A stretch of 64,000 bases of DNA from contig JAGTTD010000024.1 in the NCBI GenBank assembly GCA_018398585.1, positions 7,034,071 to 7,098,070 on the forward strand, in the 5' to 3' direction. Positions 35,280-47,505 of the stretch are shown here, piece after piece; position 1 is the first letter of the stretch, and each line of letters opens with the position of its first letter. A program made the position numbers and the translations under genes. The stretch is from Simmondsia chinensis (lineage: Eukaryota > Streptophyta > Magnoliopsida > Caryophyllales > Simmondsiaceae). Below the pieces are notes generated by a model that saw only the letters and a program-made list of their open reading frames with translations, did not search any database and was not told the DNA's origin.

Positions 35280-36120
35280 ATCGATTACCCGTAAATCGAT
35301 TACCCATGAAACTAATCCTCCACTGAGCTCTATCTAGGGTCATCTCTTCATTTAGGTTGAGGTAGGCGAGGTCCTATCGAATCGTCTTCATCTAGCTTCT
35401 CTTTGGCCGACACCTTCCTCTCTTCCCATCTATAATATGGAGTTGTTCGCATCTCCTTACAGAGGCAGTGGTTGGTCTCCATCCAACTCTTCTTTGGCCG
35501 GCCTCTTCCTTTCTTCTCATCTGTGGGATTGTTTCCATTCAACTCTAGGAGCACTATCGCCAACAAATTCCAGAACTGCACATTTGTAGCTAGGCATACA
35601 AGCATCCTCATGGTCTATTACGAGTGCTCAATGCATCTACAAGTCGATGCTTTTATCCCCCTATATTGGATACACGTATACTAATCTTCCACTGAGCTCT
35701 ATCTGGGGCCATCTCTTCATTTAGGTTGAGATAGGTGAGGTCCTGTCGAATTATCTCCTTCTGACTCGCCCAAACCACAACAGGCGATGCTCCCTCAACT
35801 TATCCTCTATTGGGGCAACGCCTAATTTACTTCTTATAACGTCATTTCTAATCACATCCTTCCTTGCGTGTCCACATATCTACCTCAACATTCTCATCTC
35901 TGCCACCTTCAGCTTTTATGTGTGATGGCACTTGACTGGCCAACACTCTACCCCGTATGACATAACCGACCTCACTACCGTCTTATAATATTTACCCTTT
36001 AACTTTAACAGGAACTTCCTATCACAAAGTACCGCAGAGGCCATTCTCCATGTATGCCAACCTACTTTAATCATGTTGTTGACATCTGCGCCCACTTCGC
36101 CATCTTGATGCACCGTGGTA
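35280..36120 (-). pseudogene. RTE-type LINE, rearranged ORF2 C-terminus
   Basis: The minus strand encodes WHTWRMASAVLCDRKFLLKL, KGKYYKTVVRSVMSYGVECW, a CGHARK-type motif and GVAPIEDKLREH. The final WMET..RPKKSW segment occurs more than once (35320-35520 and 35690-35768), so the 3' coding part is duplicated or rearranged. No standard tail is attached at the left end. Confidence 0.8.
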
Positions 36121-38576
36121 TCTAAGTGATAATTTTCATTGAATAATATTATATATGTGTATAATTATACTCATATATATTTATATATATAGGGCGTCGT
36201 TCTTATGGGAGCGTGAGAGGGGTGATTCATGCCCCCCCACTGTAATGAATGGCCAAGATTTATTGGACATTAAAAAAATAATAATTTACAGCCACGATTT
36301 ATTAAGTATTGAAAAAAAACTATTTTTCTCCCTTACCCCTTCTTTCTTTTTGCCCCCATGAAGGGGTATGGACTGTAAATTATTATTTTTTTAATATTCA
36401 ACAAATCTTGTCTGTCTATTGCAACGGAAGGCCAAGATTCGCCTCTCATACACTTTCACCCTTTTGTAAGAATGCCACCATATGTATATATATAAATTAT
36501 AAAAAAACTAATCGAATTTAATTTTTAGAATCTAATTATTTTAATCTTATAATTATATATTAAAATTATATAAATATAAAAGAATATAACCAAGCCGAGT
36601 GCCCTATATTTATATAAGCATATACAAAGGAACAAAAGGGCCAAGTGCCAACAATACAATTTCCTTTTTCATATAAATACCAAATAAGTTCAACAAAGAT
36701 ATTGTTCCCTAGTGACATGCTAATGTGATTTTAAAGATTGTTTTAAAACTGTCTACTAGCAAACGTATGAGATCGTCGTAGCTTTGTTGGGGTATACGGG
36801 TCATGCCAACAGGGAATCAATGTTAAATTAGACCTAGTGCTTGACGATGAGTTGAAATTGGTTCTTTTTGGGTTGATTCAAGTGATTGAGTACGCAAAGG
36901 TAACATAACAATAAAAAGAGATGCCGATTTGATTCAGGTTAGTTTAGGGAGTGAATTCAGGGTAGCTCTACTCGTATCTCATCATTATATTTTACTTAGA
37001 ACGATAATTTGAAGGACTTCAGCTACAAGCTCCAAGCCTTAGGACTTAGGGTACTGAACTAGTCTAAAGGCATAACCTATCTTATTACCCTAAGTGTAGC
37101 ATAGGTTATTTCGTTAACACTACTTAATGCCTTTGCTCCTCCTAATTCAATATTAATTGTTTAAAAGATCGTGTTCAAGGTTGGGTACAACCTCAACCTT
37201 AGCCACGTGTGTAAAATTGTTATGTTATGTTCTAGGCTACAAGCACAAGACTAATCGCTCAAAAGTTGGAGATCTAAACATGGATACAAGCGCACATACA
37301 GAAACACCAAGCAATCATGAATAATTCCTCATAGGGGTGCGAATATAACATAACTAAATCACCGTCAAAGCAAAATACAAATTTGGGATACGGACGGCTA
37401 CCCGTCTTTCATCCTTGAACTAAAAATGCCAACTCCTCCATAGGAGTTTTACACAACATAAAATCTAAAAGAAAGAAAAATAATGAGTAAAACTGGAAGC
37501 AAAGACTCCCTCAATCTGTGTTGAAGTTGATCCGAGCTGGAATCCTCCCAGTACTCCAACCACCTACGTTTTGGCATTTGAAAGCACTTCGGATCTCGTT
37601 GTGGCTTTGGGAAGGAGAGGAGGCGTGCGGAAAGATGCAAAAAAATAGAAGTCTCCCCTATTTTAAATATACACCTAGGTCACGCTGCAATGGGACCGAT
37701 CGATCTGCGGTCCCATGGTAAGGCATGGGCTGCTGACCGATTGAGACTTCACATTGATTAGTTGTTTAGTATCTGAAACTCTATGAGACCTATTTGGGTT
37801 ACTAAATTACAACCCGATTGGTCATTCTTTTCCACACATGGTCGGGTTTCTCGAAGTTGCCTTCAAATATGCCTCGATTAAGCTTGATTCTGCCACTATT
37901 CAACCTTTGTTTGCTCCGTTGCGTTCCAAGCCTAAATGCACCTAGATTACAAAACACACATGTAAATGCCGAATATGTCGCAGGAATGAAGAATAAAATA
38001 TGTAAACATAAGACACATCACTTGCTTTTGCAGTTCGTTAATGGCCACCTATAAAATTCTCGCACAAGTTGTTCACTGTTTCCAAAAACCATGCTGAGTT
38101 ATTGTCAAAATTTTGTTTTATCCAAAAACAAACCATAAATTCATTACCTAAGCACGAGGATCGTTTTTTATGCAATTAGCGTCACACCCCATGTTTATAG
38201 ATCAACTCGAACTTCACCATTTTCTTGGGAATCAATCATCCATGGGCCTACTGAATGAGTATGTGGACCTTTTGGTAAATAATGAACGTATGTTGGGTCT
38301 AGCAATAAGCTAATTTGTTGTAACATTGTTAATTCACAGGGTCAACCGGAGTTTTTCTTATGTAATCTGACATCGAGGACTTGGTTCCCTATTAAAATGG
38401 CCATAAAAAATAATGATTTGCTACATCAAAATTCACCTCCAAACATAATATTTAAATTCAACAATCACAGTGTTAAAAGGATTATTCAATATACTTATTT
38501 TATATATGATTTCGCTCAAGATCACGAGTCAAACTCATGTTCATTATTAAAACTAGTATAAAATATATTTATTGAG
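36121..38576. other. Unclassified region, possible LTR or UTR remnant
   Basis: 36130-36600 is AT-rich with TATATA tracts. 36700-38200 has the look of a Ty3/gypsy LTR and 5' leader on the minus strand (TATTTAAAATAGGGG, then an untranslated leader), but no partner LTR, PBS or coding domain was found. A GGGACCGATCGATCTGCGG hairpin-like stretch lies at 37694-37712. Confidence 0.35.
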
Positions 38577-38594
38577 GCCCAAGAATGGAGTTAA

Positions 38595-38905
38595 GCAACA
38601 ACAAAAACAACAATCCCAGTGCCTCAAAGGGCTCCCGCATGAGTAGGGTCGAGGGTAGATGTACGCAGCCTTCCCCCTTCCGGGGGCTACCCTGAAGGGA
38701 GGCTGTCTCCGAGGACCCCCAACCTGAAACCTAAAAAGCTTGTTAGCAGCCTGGATGCATGGCAACCTGGCAGCAAGAGAGCTACACCGCATAAGAGCCA
38801 GGCATAGCACAAGGCTAGCATTATGAGCAAAACTCAATGTACGGCAAATGCTAAGCAAATAGGCAAACAAAATAGAAAGTTACAAATAAGCAGATAAGCA
38901 AATAA
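38595..38905 (-). mobile_element. 5'-truncated RTE LINE copy with perfect 18-bp TSD
   Basis: Flanks GCCCAAGAATGGAGTTAA at 38577-38594 and 38906-38923 are identical. The 311-bp insert reads, on the minus strand, a GCTTATTTG/GCTTAGCATTTG-rich 3' UTR, the tail (CAGGTTGGGGGTCCTCGGAG, GGAAGGCTGCGTACATCTAC, GCACTGGG) and a TTG-rich end. This is the best-defined RTE tail insertion in the window. Confidence 0.92.
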
Positions 38906-38923
38906 GCCCAAGAATGGAGTTAA

Positions 38924-40189
38924 AAAGAAAAAAATGATATAGGAGGTAGGAACTGCTCCTTAATAAAGCAATTTGCGGCATCAGGGTACATCCTTTTTAA
39001 AGCAGGCTCTTATTTCACAGAAGCCTCTCCCTACTATGACCCTTATTTGGTGCTTTGGGAGGTTGAAAAAAGAATTTTTACGCTACTGAAATTTCCAACA
39101 TAGGTATGTTAGGAGATTGAATGCAACAATACTATGAATATTTTTCAATTGGAAAGTGAGTTTTGAGGCCATTTCTCTACCCTGTGTCTTGTGATACAAC
39201 AACAACAACAACAAAGGTCAATTTTTACTCTTTGGAATTTGGAGGATTTTTTAAGCCTGAATTCATGGAGTCAACTACAGGATAGTTATGTTAAGAGCAA
39301 TAGGCACCAGGAAGAGGAATAACCCACTAATAGTGGGTTCTACAGTGGTGGGGCAACATTCCATCTTTGCAACAACTAATGTGGTCTATCGGTTCAAATT
39401 AATGTGAGAAAATCGGAATCAAAGACCAGTAGTGTTGTGTAAGCATAAATGTAGATGTAGAGTACAATTTAATGCTTATTAAGGTACTCTTCATGCCCTA
39501 TATGTTGGCTCAAAGGAAACAATGTCTTCCTCATGCTAATTTATAATGTTGTTTTACATTCTAGAAAAATTTTATGCATTAACTTGTATTTTTTCATCAT
39601 TTGGTAACTCATATGTATTTTTTTTATGTAAATATTTTAGTGCAGATTTAATTTCTATTTTATATATTAGCTTAAATATACTAATATATGTTCTACGTTC
39701 AAGTAAGAAATGGCTATGATTGAAGAGTTCTAATAATGAGTAAAACTACAAATTTATATACTAATAATATAAATCAAATATTTAATAAATAATTTAATAT
39801 AATTTAATTATTACAAATTATAAACATAATTTTACATTTAACTTAAAAACCATGTTTCTCATGATGATACATAATGTAAATTTAATTTAATTCAAACATG
39901 TATTTTAAAATCAAATATGATGAGATAACAAAAAATAAGTTTATGTATTTAATTTAGATAAAAAATTTATTGAATATAATGAAATTTAATATTATATAAT
40001 ACAACTATTAGAAATGCTAACTTATAGTTATGGATTGAATACCTTCCCCTCATGGTAAGGTATTCAGTAAATATTACAAAAAAGAAAGAAAAACAAGTTT
40101 AAAATTGAAGTGGCACCCACCTAGACATGTTTTTCCATATGGGTGTCATTAGGGGAAATGCTTTTCAAAAACTGTCATTTTTGATAATT
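38924..40189. other. Non-coding AT-rich sequence
   Basis: Nothing coding is recognised. An (ACA)n run at about 39196-39214 may be the remains of another tail end. The rest is AT-rich with no paired ends. Confidence 0.4.
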
Positions 40190-41530
40190 TTTTTTCATGT
40201 CATTTCGGGCAAGGGCTCCATTATTAATAGTTGTAGGAAGTAACGCAAACAATCAAGTGTATCACTTAGTGTTTGCGCTTGTGGAGGAAGAAGACAACGA
40301 CAGCTGGTACTGGTTAATGATTAATTTAAAAAGATATGTTGCAAAAAAGGGCAAAATATGCGTCATCTCGGATATCCGTGTTGGAATTATGAATGCAATG
40401 AGAAGAAGTGACTAGGGCGAGCTGCATGCATACCACAAAATTTACATGCAGCATTCATCATGTAACGTCAACAGTTTGTTTCGTTTAAAACCTTGAAAAA
40501 TCTCACTAAACATGCTGATCAGCAAATTCAACCTAGGACATTTACCGCCACATTTCAATGTATTGGCGGCATTAACCCAGACCTATGCCAGTGTTTAGGA
40601 GAAATATCTCTTCGCAAGTGGACTCTATCTCATAAAAGGAAGCGCTATGAGTAGAGGTAGCTAGTGGCGCCCCGGTCTTCTTGAACATTGTGGCTGGCCT
40701 TGCCATGGGCTCCTATATTGAAGGGGGCCTGGGCCTCGCTCAGCTCGTCAGGTAGTTCGGGCCCGGGGGCCAATGATCCCAATGGCTATATAGCTGTTGG
40801 GGTTAGCCGTTATAGTTTTTTTGTGTCAAAATGGTGTATATATATATATATATACGGCTTTTGTATATATTTCTATACAATTATTAAAAAGAAGGTGCTT
40901 GGTACCTGTCCAGGCACGTTGGTAGGCCTAGTCCCGACCTGTGGCCATCTCTTGCTATGGGATTATGACTACAAGCATATCCAAAGTGTACAATAATGTG
41001 CTCAAGGAAGCTCGGAATTTACTTGTCACAACCATCGTGGAGTTAACATTCTACCACTCAAATAAGTAGTTCATGCAAAGGTGCAAGATTGTACGGCAAG
41101 TCCTCTCTAAACAAAATTATGTTGTCGTAAAATTGATGTCTTTTTTAGAGGAACAAACCAAAGAGACGATACCACGCAATGTGTGTATTTGATTATGAAT
41201 GGGCCATCTTTTAAGTTACCAGTGGTCGGGTTGAAGACAAAGGTAACCATAAACAAATTGTCCATCTCATAAAGAAGATGTATACTTGGCAGAAACTGCA
41301 ACCACTTGACATTCCTTGTTCTCATGTTCTTGTCGTTCCTCACGACATAAATTTGATCTTTTGCCTTATGTGGATGAGTTCTACACCCTTTCAATATGCA
41401 TGGATTTATATAAGTTGCGATTTCATCCAATACTGGATGAAAGGTATTGGATACAATATGATGGCCCAAAAAATCATAGTGGATGTCAATTTAAAACAAT
41501 TAGAGGGTCGACCTTAATGTAAGCATATGA
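40190..41530 (+). pseudogene. Mutator-like (MULE) transposase remnant
   Basis: The DDE region starts VVGSNANNQVYHLVFALVEE with DSWYWLMINLKRYV and ICVISD, as in plant MuDR-type transposases. It continues in shifted frames through LRKWTLSHKRKRYE. After a MITE insertion it resumes with VLKEARNLL near 41010. The SWIM zinc-finger region reads WQKLQPLDIPCSHVLVV at about 41283-41335, then YVDEFYTL. The N-terminal DNA-binding part and the terminal inverted repeats were not found. Several frameshifts and stops make it inactive. Confidence 0.82.
40652..40953. mobile_element. hAT-like MITE inside the MULE remnant
   Basis: The 302-bp insert is flanked by GCTATGAG (40644-40651) and GCTATGGG (40954-40961), an 8-bp duplication with one mismatch. 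The ends TAGAGGTAGCTAG and AAGAGATGGCCAC (reverse complement) are weakly inverted. It has a (TA)n tract inside. Removing the insert and one duplicate rejoins the transposase sequence. Confidence 0.7.
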
Positions 41531-42410
41531 CGAGAGGCATGAAAACAACGGTACACAAATAATGACATACAATTTTTTTTGTAAAGACAAGTCAGATACA
41601 AGTTCGATGTGGGCGGTACAAGTCAACTCTTGTCCAGCATGATCTTGATCGTGGGTTATTATAGTTTGTAGCATTTTTTTTATTTATTTATATGTTAACT
41701 GGTATAATCAAACCAAATTACTGATTTACAAAAAGAGGTTAACCGATTTTTTAGAAATGGTAACAATTAAAGATTTTTGAGTATTTTGGGTAAGCCGGAT
41801 TAGAATAATTTTCAGTGTGATTAACCGAATTACAAAGATCCCCACCTTTAACCCTCTGTTTGATAATAGGGTAAAGAGAGTAAAGAGTGCAAGGAAGATG
41901 GGGGATATACCCTTACCCTTGTTTCACAATTCTTTTTAAGGTGATTAGGGGGATAGATTTTATCCCCCATTACCCAAATTTTAGCCCCTAATTTGGGGTA
42001 TAAATGGGGTAAAGTGAACGTGAAACAAATTTTGAATTATATTATCCATAATTTAATCATAATTTTCCTTCATCCTTATTCTTTTACCTAATTGCCAATG
42101 GGTAGGATAAATCCCTGACCCTTCCCTTCTTTACCTATCTCTACCCAATTGCCTAAAAAAGTCTAATAACCCTGTCCTGAATATACTTTCCTTGTGTTAT
42201 GCTCGTCTCAAATTATCATGTCATGCGAATATTTTTTTTAAGAAGATAAGGAGAACATCAGGCGCCCTATCAAGTGCGTCCTAGCAACTCAAAGCTCATT
42301 ATCCACTCCAAAGCCTATCGAGTATCAACCTCTATTCTCTTCTTGGTTTGCCTCTAAAGACGATCCATTATTGTTACCATGTCCTGTGAAACTTTGCCAT
42401 CGACAAGCAC
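41531..42410. other. Non-coding sequence
   Basis: 41840-42180 is rich in GGGTAAAG/TTACCC phrases and may be an old MITE, but its ends could not be paired. The remainder shows nothing recognisable. Confidence 0.35.
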
Positions 42411-43039
42411 ATGAGTTATTTATACAATGGTCCCAAATTTTTTAAAGTTTGTTCAAATTGATACCTCATGTTTTTTAGTTAACATTGGTCCCTAATATTT
42501 GTGAATTTGTTCAAATTAGTCCCTTATATTTTCTTTTATTCAAATGATGCATAATATTTTATATTATAACAAAATTAACTCTCCACCTAGTTACTAAAAT
42601 TAGGTAAAAATTAAAAAGATGAAGGTTCAATTTTATCATAACTTAAAACATTATGAATCATTTTAAACAAAAGAAAAGATGGGGTAGTTTTGGCCTATCC
42701 CATTCCCCACCACTGCCCACATCCATTCATCTCCCAACCTCCTATACTATCTCTCTTATGCCACTTTCTGTATGGTCCACAACCCCCATAACCTCACTCT
42801 CACCATCTAATGCTGCCTCATCTCGGTAGAAACCGCCCCTCCCCTAACCTCATCCCTGCGTTTGCCACCGCAAAGCTCACCGCCACCACCCTCCTCAGTC
42901 CCAACATTTCTTTTTTTCTCTCTCTCAACAACTCGTCCCTTCATATCCTAAGCACCAACAACTATCTCCCTCCATTTCCATTACTTCTTGGTCCACCTTC
43001 CGTCCCCTCTCTCCCTCCCACATTCACCATCGCTTGCCC

Positions 43040-43447
43040 AAGTTTGTCAAAATCAGGATTCTACAGAATCGGTGAGGAGTCATCAAAATTAGAATCGTAG
43101 AATCGAATCGAGAATCGTAAGATTCTACTTTTTGTGTAAAAGTATTATTTATATTGACAAAGGTAGTATTACAATCCTCGCATATATTATAAAGAACATC
43201 AAAAAGTCAAAATAATGCGAGTTTTGATATTAAAATGTACCTACTAAAGAGAGAAATTATGATGTAATTAAATAGAAAATATTTTACATAATTATAGTTA
43301 GGGGTTGTAATTAGTTTAGCTTTTTTTTTTTTTAACAATTTGGTTAGAGTTGTCTTTTTTATTGTTTTGTATACATTGTAAATTGGTCCAGTGACAGCTA
43401 TCTTCCACTTTTTCTCGTCAATCAGCTGTAGGTCTTCTTTCAGAACC

Positions 43448-43513
<66 letters not shown>

Positions 43514-43988
43514 CTTCCTCTCTTTGTTACCTTCAAAGCTCATCAATGGAAGTTACTCTACTTGCTTTCTTTGTCTAAAAATGGCGAAATCAAGTTTCAA
43601 GCTCCGATTCAAAAGAGGAAACTCAATGCGAGAGGAACTAGAGAACCAAAGGAAGTGGGAACGAGCTCATCTTCTTCAGAGGTCACTGTCAGCGTTGGTG
43701 CGGTGTTGGAGAATCAACGCCATGGACATGGACGATTGACTTTAGGTTAGGGATTTTGACCCTTTTTTTCGTTTCCAGCTTGCACGTGACATGCACATGG
43801 AAGCCCAATGTTGTTTTGTGGAATCGGTAGAATCGTGATTCCACCGATTCAACTACGATTCTACCAATTCTGATCGATTTTTCTCCTATTCTACAACAAT
43901 ACGATTTTAATGCAATTTGAATCGAGGCTCAAGTAGGATCGTAGAATCACACGATTTTACGATTTGAATCACGATTTTGATAACCATG
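43040..43988. mobile_element. Mutator-like non-autonomous element, AATCG-rich
   Basis: The flanks CGCTTGCCC (43031-43039) and CGTTTGCCC (43989-43997) form a 9-bp duplication with one mismatch. The ends are inverted: AAGTTTGTCAAAATCAGGATTC and CATGGTTATCAAAATCGTGA. The interior is rich in AGAATCG/CGATTCT and contains a (TA)n(GA)n microsatellite. A relative lies at 47925-49238. Confidence 0.7.
43447..43510. repeat. (TA)n(GA)n microsatellite
   Basis: About 9 TA units followed by about 22 GA units. Apparent coding of alternating Glu-Arg through it is an artefact. Confidence 0.95.
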
Positions 43989-45987
43989 CGTTTGCCCCTT
44001 CATCTCCCAACCACCCGTAGCTCTCTCCCTCTGCCACTATCACTGCCTGTCCCATCACCATTTCCTTTCTCTCTCTCTCTCCCTCCCACCTCCTCCTGTC
44101 CTTTCACCTCCCTGCACCGCCACCTCTCTCTCCCCCCTTCTCCACCACCACCACCTCTCTCTCTCCCTCCTCTCTTCGTCACCGTCTATCCTTTTATCTC
44201 CAAACCACCCACTGCCTTCTCCCTCTGCTCTCTCCCTCCACCACCACCACCGTTCAACTCCTAACTTTGCCAACTGCTCATCTTTCATGACTATTGACCT
44301 ACCATTTCTCCATTGCTGTAGACAAACCCTCCACCACCACCAACAGTTTCGTTATCCCTAACCTCCACCATCACCACTAACCTCTCATCTTCCACCACAT
44401 CAACTGTCAATGCCTTCACTGCCATTGCAAAAACCCTACCACCACCACCCTGTCACCTCGTTGTTTATAACCCCTTCACCGTCATCGACCTTTCATCTTC
44501 CCCCACCATTGACTATCAATCCCTCTGCCGCCATAGCCAAATCCTATATCACCACTACCAATCATGTTTGCATTGCTAACCTCCGAAGAGGTATTATTCA
44601 TTTTCGCAGATGGCCTTCTAGAAAAAAATGAAAAATTCATGGCTCAAAGCCATCTTTCGAGACTTTGGTTCAGTTTATGACATATTTGTTACTGATAAGA
44701 GAAGAGTTAGGACATGATGTTCTTATGGCCTCATTAGATTTTGACTTAGGAGTGGAGTTGCTAGGGAAATTGTAAGCATGAATGGAAGATGGGTTGCAGG
44801 AGTTAAGATCAGAGTTGAATTGGCTAAATAGTGCATAAGGTTTAGATCTACATCTTATTGGGACCCCACAGGTTCATCGCATTAATAGGGATGAAAGATC
44901 CAGTGCTACAGCTACCAATCTTGTTAAGGAAGATACATTCCAAGGTCTCATATCAAGGATGCTGAGTTTTAGAAATGCCCTATGATCATAATGACGAATA
45001 CCAATAGGCGTGTGGAAGCCTAGCTAAATAGATTGATAATTGGACACTCTTTTGAGTATGATACCCTTGATACTATCCTCACATCTATCACGGAGAATAA
45101 CCTTCAAGGCTTGGTCACCAGAGGGTTAACCTTTAACACTTTCATTCTGATATGCGATTCTGTTGATTCTTTAGAACCCTATCTTAGGCTGTGAAAATAG
45201 TTGCTACTTTATAGATTCAAGAAGATGTATAGATATTCAGGTCGAACCCTTGGCTCTTTGAGCAGAATAGTTTAGATTGAGATCCATGGGTTACCTGTCT
45301 AATGCTGGTTGAAGGAGTATTTCACTGATCCTGCTAATATCCGAGGCAAGTTCATCCGGATGGATGCCAGAACTTTTGTGATGATATGCATAGACATAGC
45401 AAGGGTACTTATTGACAAATGCTCCCCATCAATTATTCAACAGATGGTCTAAGTTCAATTTAACCGAGGGATCTCATATGCTTTTGGTTAAAGAGGATCA
45501 TTTTAAAATGATCTCAAATTTCTCTCCAAAAGCAATTGCCCTCGTTGCCTTTACAAGATTAATGAGGGAATAGGCTACACCATCTCTACATGCATAAGAA
45601 GAAAAAGGTTGCATCACTTCGGGACCACTTCCCTTAGATGTTCGCTCAGTACATGGGCATGCGATGGATGTCATAGGAGATTATGAGAATTCTTTGGTAC
45701 CTCGTTCAAGATTGGATAATGATGTTGTTAGGCCTGATGAGCGTGGGTCATATTGCATTCCATGTTGGTGACTAATTTATCAGTAGGTGGACTTGCGGCT
45801 TCTACTGCCCATGTCCAACCCTTCTATCTCCACTTCTCTAGTCTGTTATTCAGTTTTTAGTCTAGGAAGCGTGCGTAAACCAACACCTCCCTCTTCCCTT
45901 ACCCTCAATCGAGGAGGATTTAGCCGAATCAACTAGACCTTAGGATCAAACTTCTCCTCAAGACAATTAAGCTCGGGACGCTATAGG

Positions 45988-46650
45988 TAGGGGCGTAAAT
46001 GAGTTGAGTATCTCAGTACTTAACTTGAACTCGATTAACAATATAGGTATTCTTGACTCGAACTCGATTAACAATATAGGTACTCAAACTCGAACTTGAA
46101 TCGAGTATTAAATTTTGCTCAAACTCGTACTCCATTAACTATTCGAGTACTTGACTGGACTCAAATACTCGTTTATTATATATATTAAGGTTCGATATAT
46201 TCACTCCATCACAATATTATTCCTTAGACCATTTTTTTGATAATTTTTATACTTGACCATATATATACTCAACTCTATTATGCAATTATTATGTACACTA
46301 CATTTAACAAAAAGCCTATAAATCACTGATATTTTAGAATCCAATTCCTCTTTAGTCAATATAAACTATATTTAGTAAATTACAAAAAAAAAAAAAAAAC
46401 TATATTCAGTACATGTAATTTTCAAGTGCAACTCGAGTATACCAAACGAAATCACATATTGAGTTGAGTATCGAGCCGATTAAAAATCGAGTACAGAACT
46501 ACTTGACCCATACTCGTTTATTAATTGAGTAGTTTTGATACTCGAACTCTAACTTGACTTGTTTATTAGTCGGTTAATTCTAGTTTGAGTTAAGTTTTAG
46601 CCGAGCTACTCGCGAGCTGTCACGAATAGCTCGAATGGTTTACACCCCTA
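45988..46650. mobile_element. hAT-like (Ac-type ends) non-autonomous element
   Basis: The ends TAGGGGCGTAAA and TTTACACCCCTA are inverted. The 8-bp flanks GCTATAGG (45980-45987) and GCCATAAG (46651-46658) match at six of eight. The 663-bp interior is rich in ACTCGA/TCGAGT phrases and holds an A run at 46383-46400. It interrupts the LINE ORF1 remnant. Confidence 0.75.
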
Positions 46651-47256
46651 GCCATAAGTGATAATGACTCAGGGTTCTTTGGGCCTGAATATCCGTCGGG
46701 CTTCGAGCGCCTTGCCTTTGTAAGACCCCCTGCCTCCCTGTTGATGAGAGTTCCTTAAGAATTATCCCGGTGCCAAATATTGAGGATAGCAAGGTGGGAG
46801 AAAGAAGAAAGAAGGTGGTGGCAGAACATTAGTTTTCTAACTTTGTCTCGTCAAAATGGGTCGGAGGGCACTGAAGCACAAGATTAAAGAGCAAGCTAAG
46901 CAGACTTATTATTCCTAAAGGATATGTCGCCGGGAGTAGTGCAAAAAGGTTAGTCAGGCCCTTTCGTCTACATAAAAAGAAGAATTTGGTGAAAATGGGC
47001 TATATTGCTAAAAAAGTTGAAAATCTTCTTGCTTTGTAGTGTGTGTTGGAGTTTGGGGAAAAGTTCGAGCTAAGATTTGACTGTAATGAATTGGTTGTGG
47101 TCAAGCAGATTGCATTGATGGATTAAGGTTTTGGTCGACCCATTCTCCTATCAACCTCATCCACAACTTTGGCAAATTGATTCAAACCCCTATTCTTGGT
47201 CCACTCTGAATCATCTTCGGTGGTGGTTTAATTATTTAGCACATGTTAGTTTCACC

Positions 47257-47505
47257 AGTGGTTTAACCAAAGAGGGTACCAATATGCAAGCACAGGATCC
47301 TATTAGAACTCCGAAGTTAAGCATGCTTGGGTGAGAGTAGTACCAGGATAGGTGACCTCCTGGGAAGTCATCACCCCTCAAGTTGGGGGTACTCAGTAAC
47401 AACCTCTCTTCAGGGTAGTATCATGAAGGGGGAAGGCTACGTACATCCATCCCCCAGACCCTGCTTAGGCGGGAGCCCCTGAGGCACTAGGAATGTTGTT
47501 GCTTT
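47257..47505 (+). mobile_element. 5S rRNA-headed SINE with perfect 14-bp TSD
   Basis: The flanks ATGTTAGTTTCACC at 47243-47256 and 47506-47519 are identical. The 5' part is a 5S rRNA pseudogene: TACCAATATGCAAGCACAGG, then AGAACTCCGAAGTTAAGC (A box), ATGCTTGGGTGAGAGTAG and TACCAGGATAGGTGACCTCC (C-box region), all close to plant 5S rRNA. From about 47375 it becomes the RTE-type tail: TCAAGTTGGGGGTACTCAG, GGAAGGCTACGTACATCCAT, GGCGGGAGCCCCTGAGGCAC, ending GTTGTTGCTTT. The unit is 249 bp and sits in the 3' UTR of the L1 LINE remnant. Confidence 0.92.

Noticed and set aside
36700..38200. Complete LTR retrotransposon
   Set aside because: The sequence looks LTR-like, but I found no second LTR, primer site, TSD or protein domain.
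43391..43750. Frame with a long alternating Glu-Arg stretch
   Set aside because: It translates through a (GA)n microsatellite inside a non-autonomous transposon.
43977..44631. Ser/Pro-rich plus-strand frames and Gly/Glu-rich minus-strand frames
   Set aside because: The sequence is CT-rich low-complexity DNA in a LINE leader. All frames stay open because of base bias, and no motif is present.
47281..47375. A functional 5S rRNA gene
   Set aside because: It lacks a normal 5' end and true 3' end, has several substitutions, is not in a tandem array, and is joined to a retroposon tail with a TSD.
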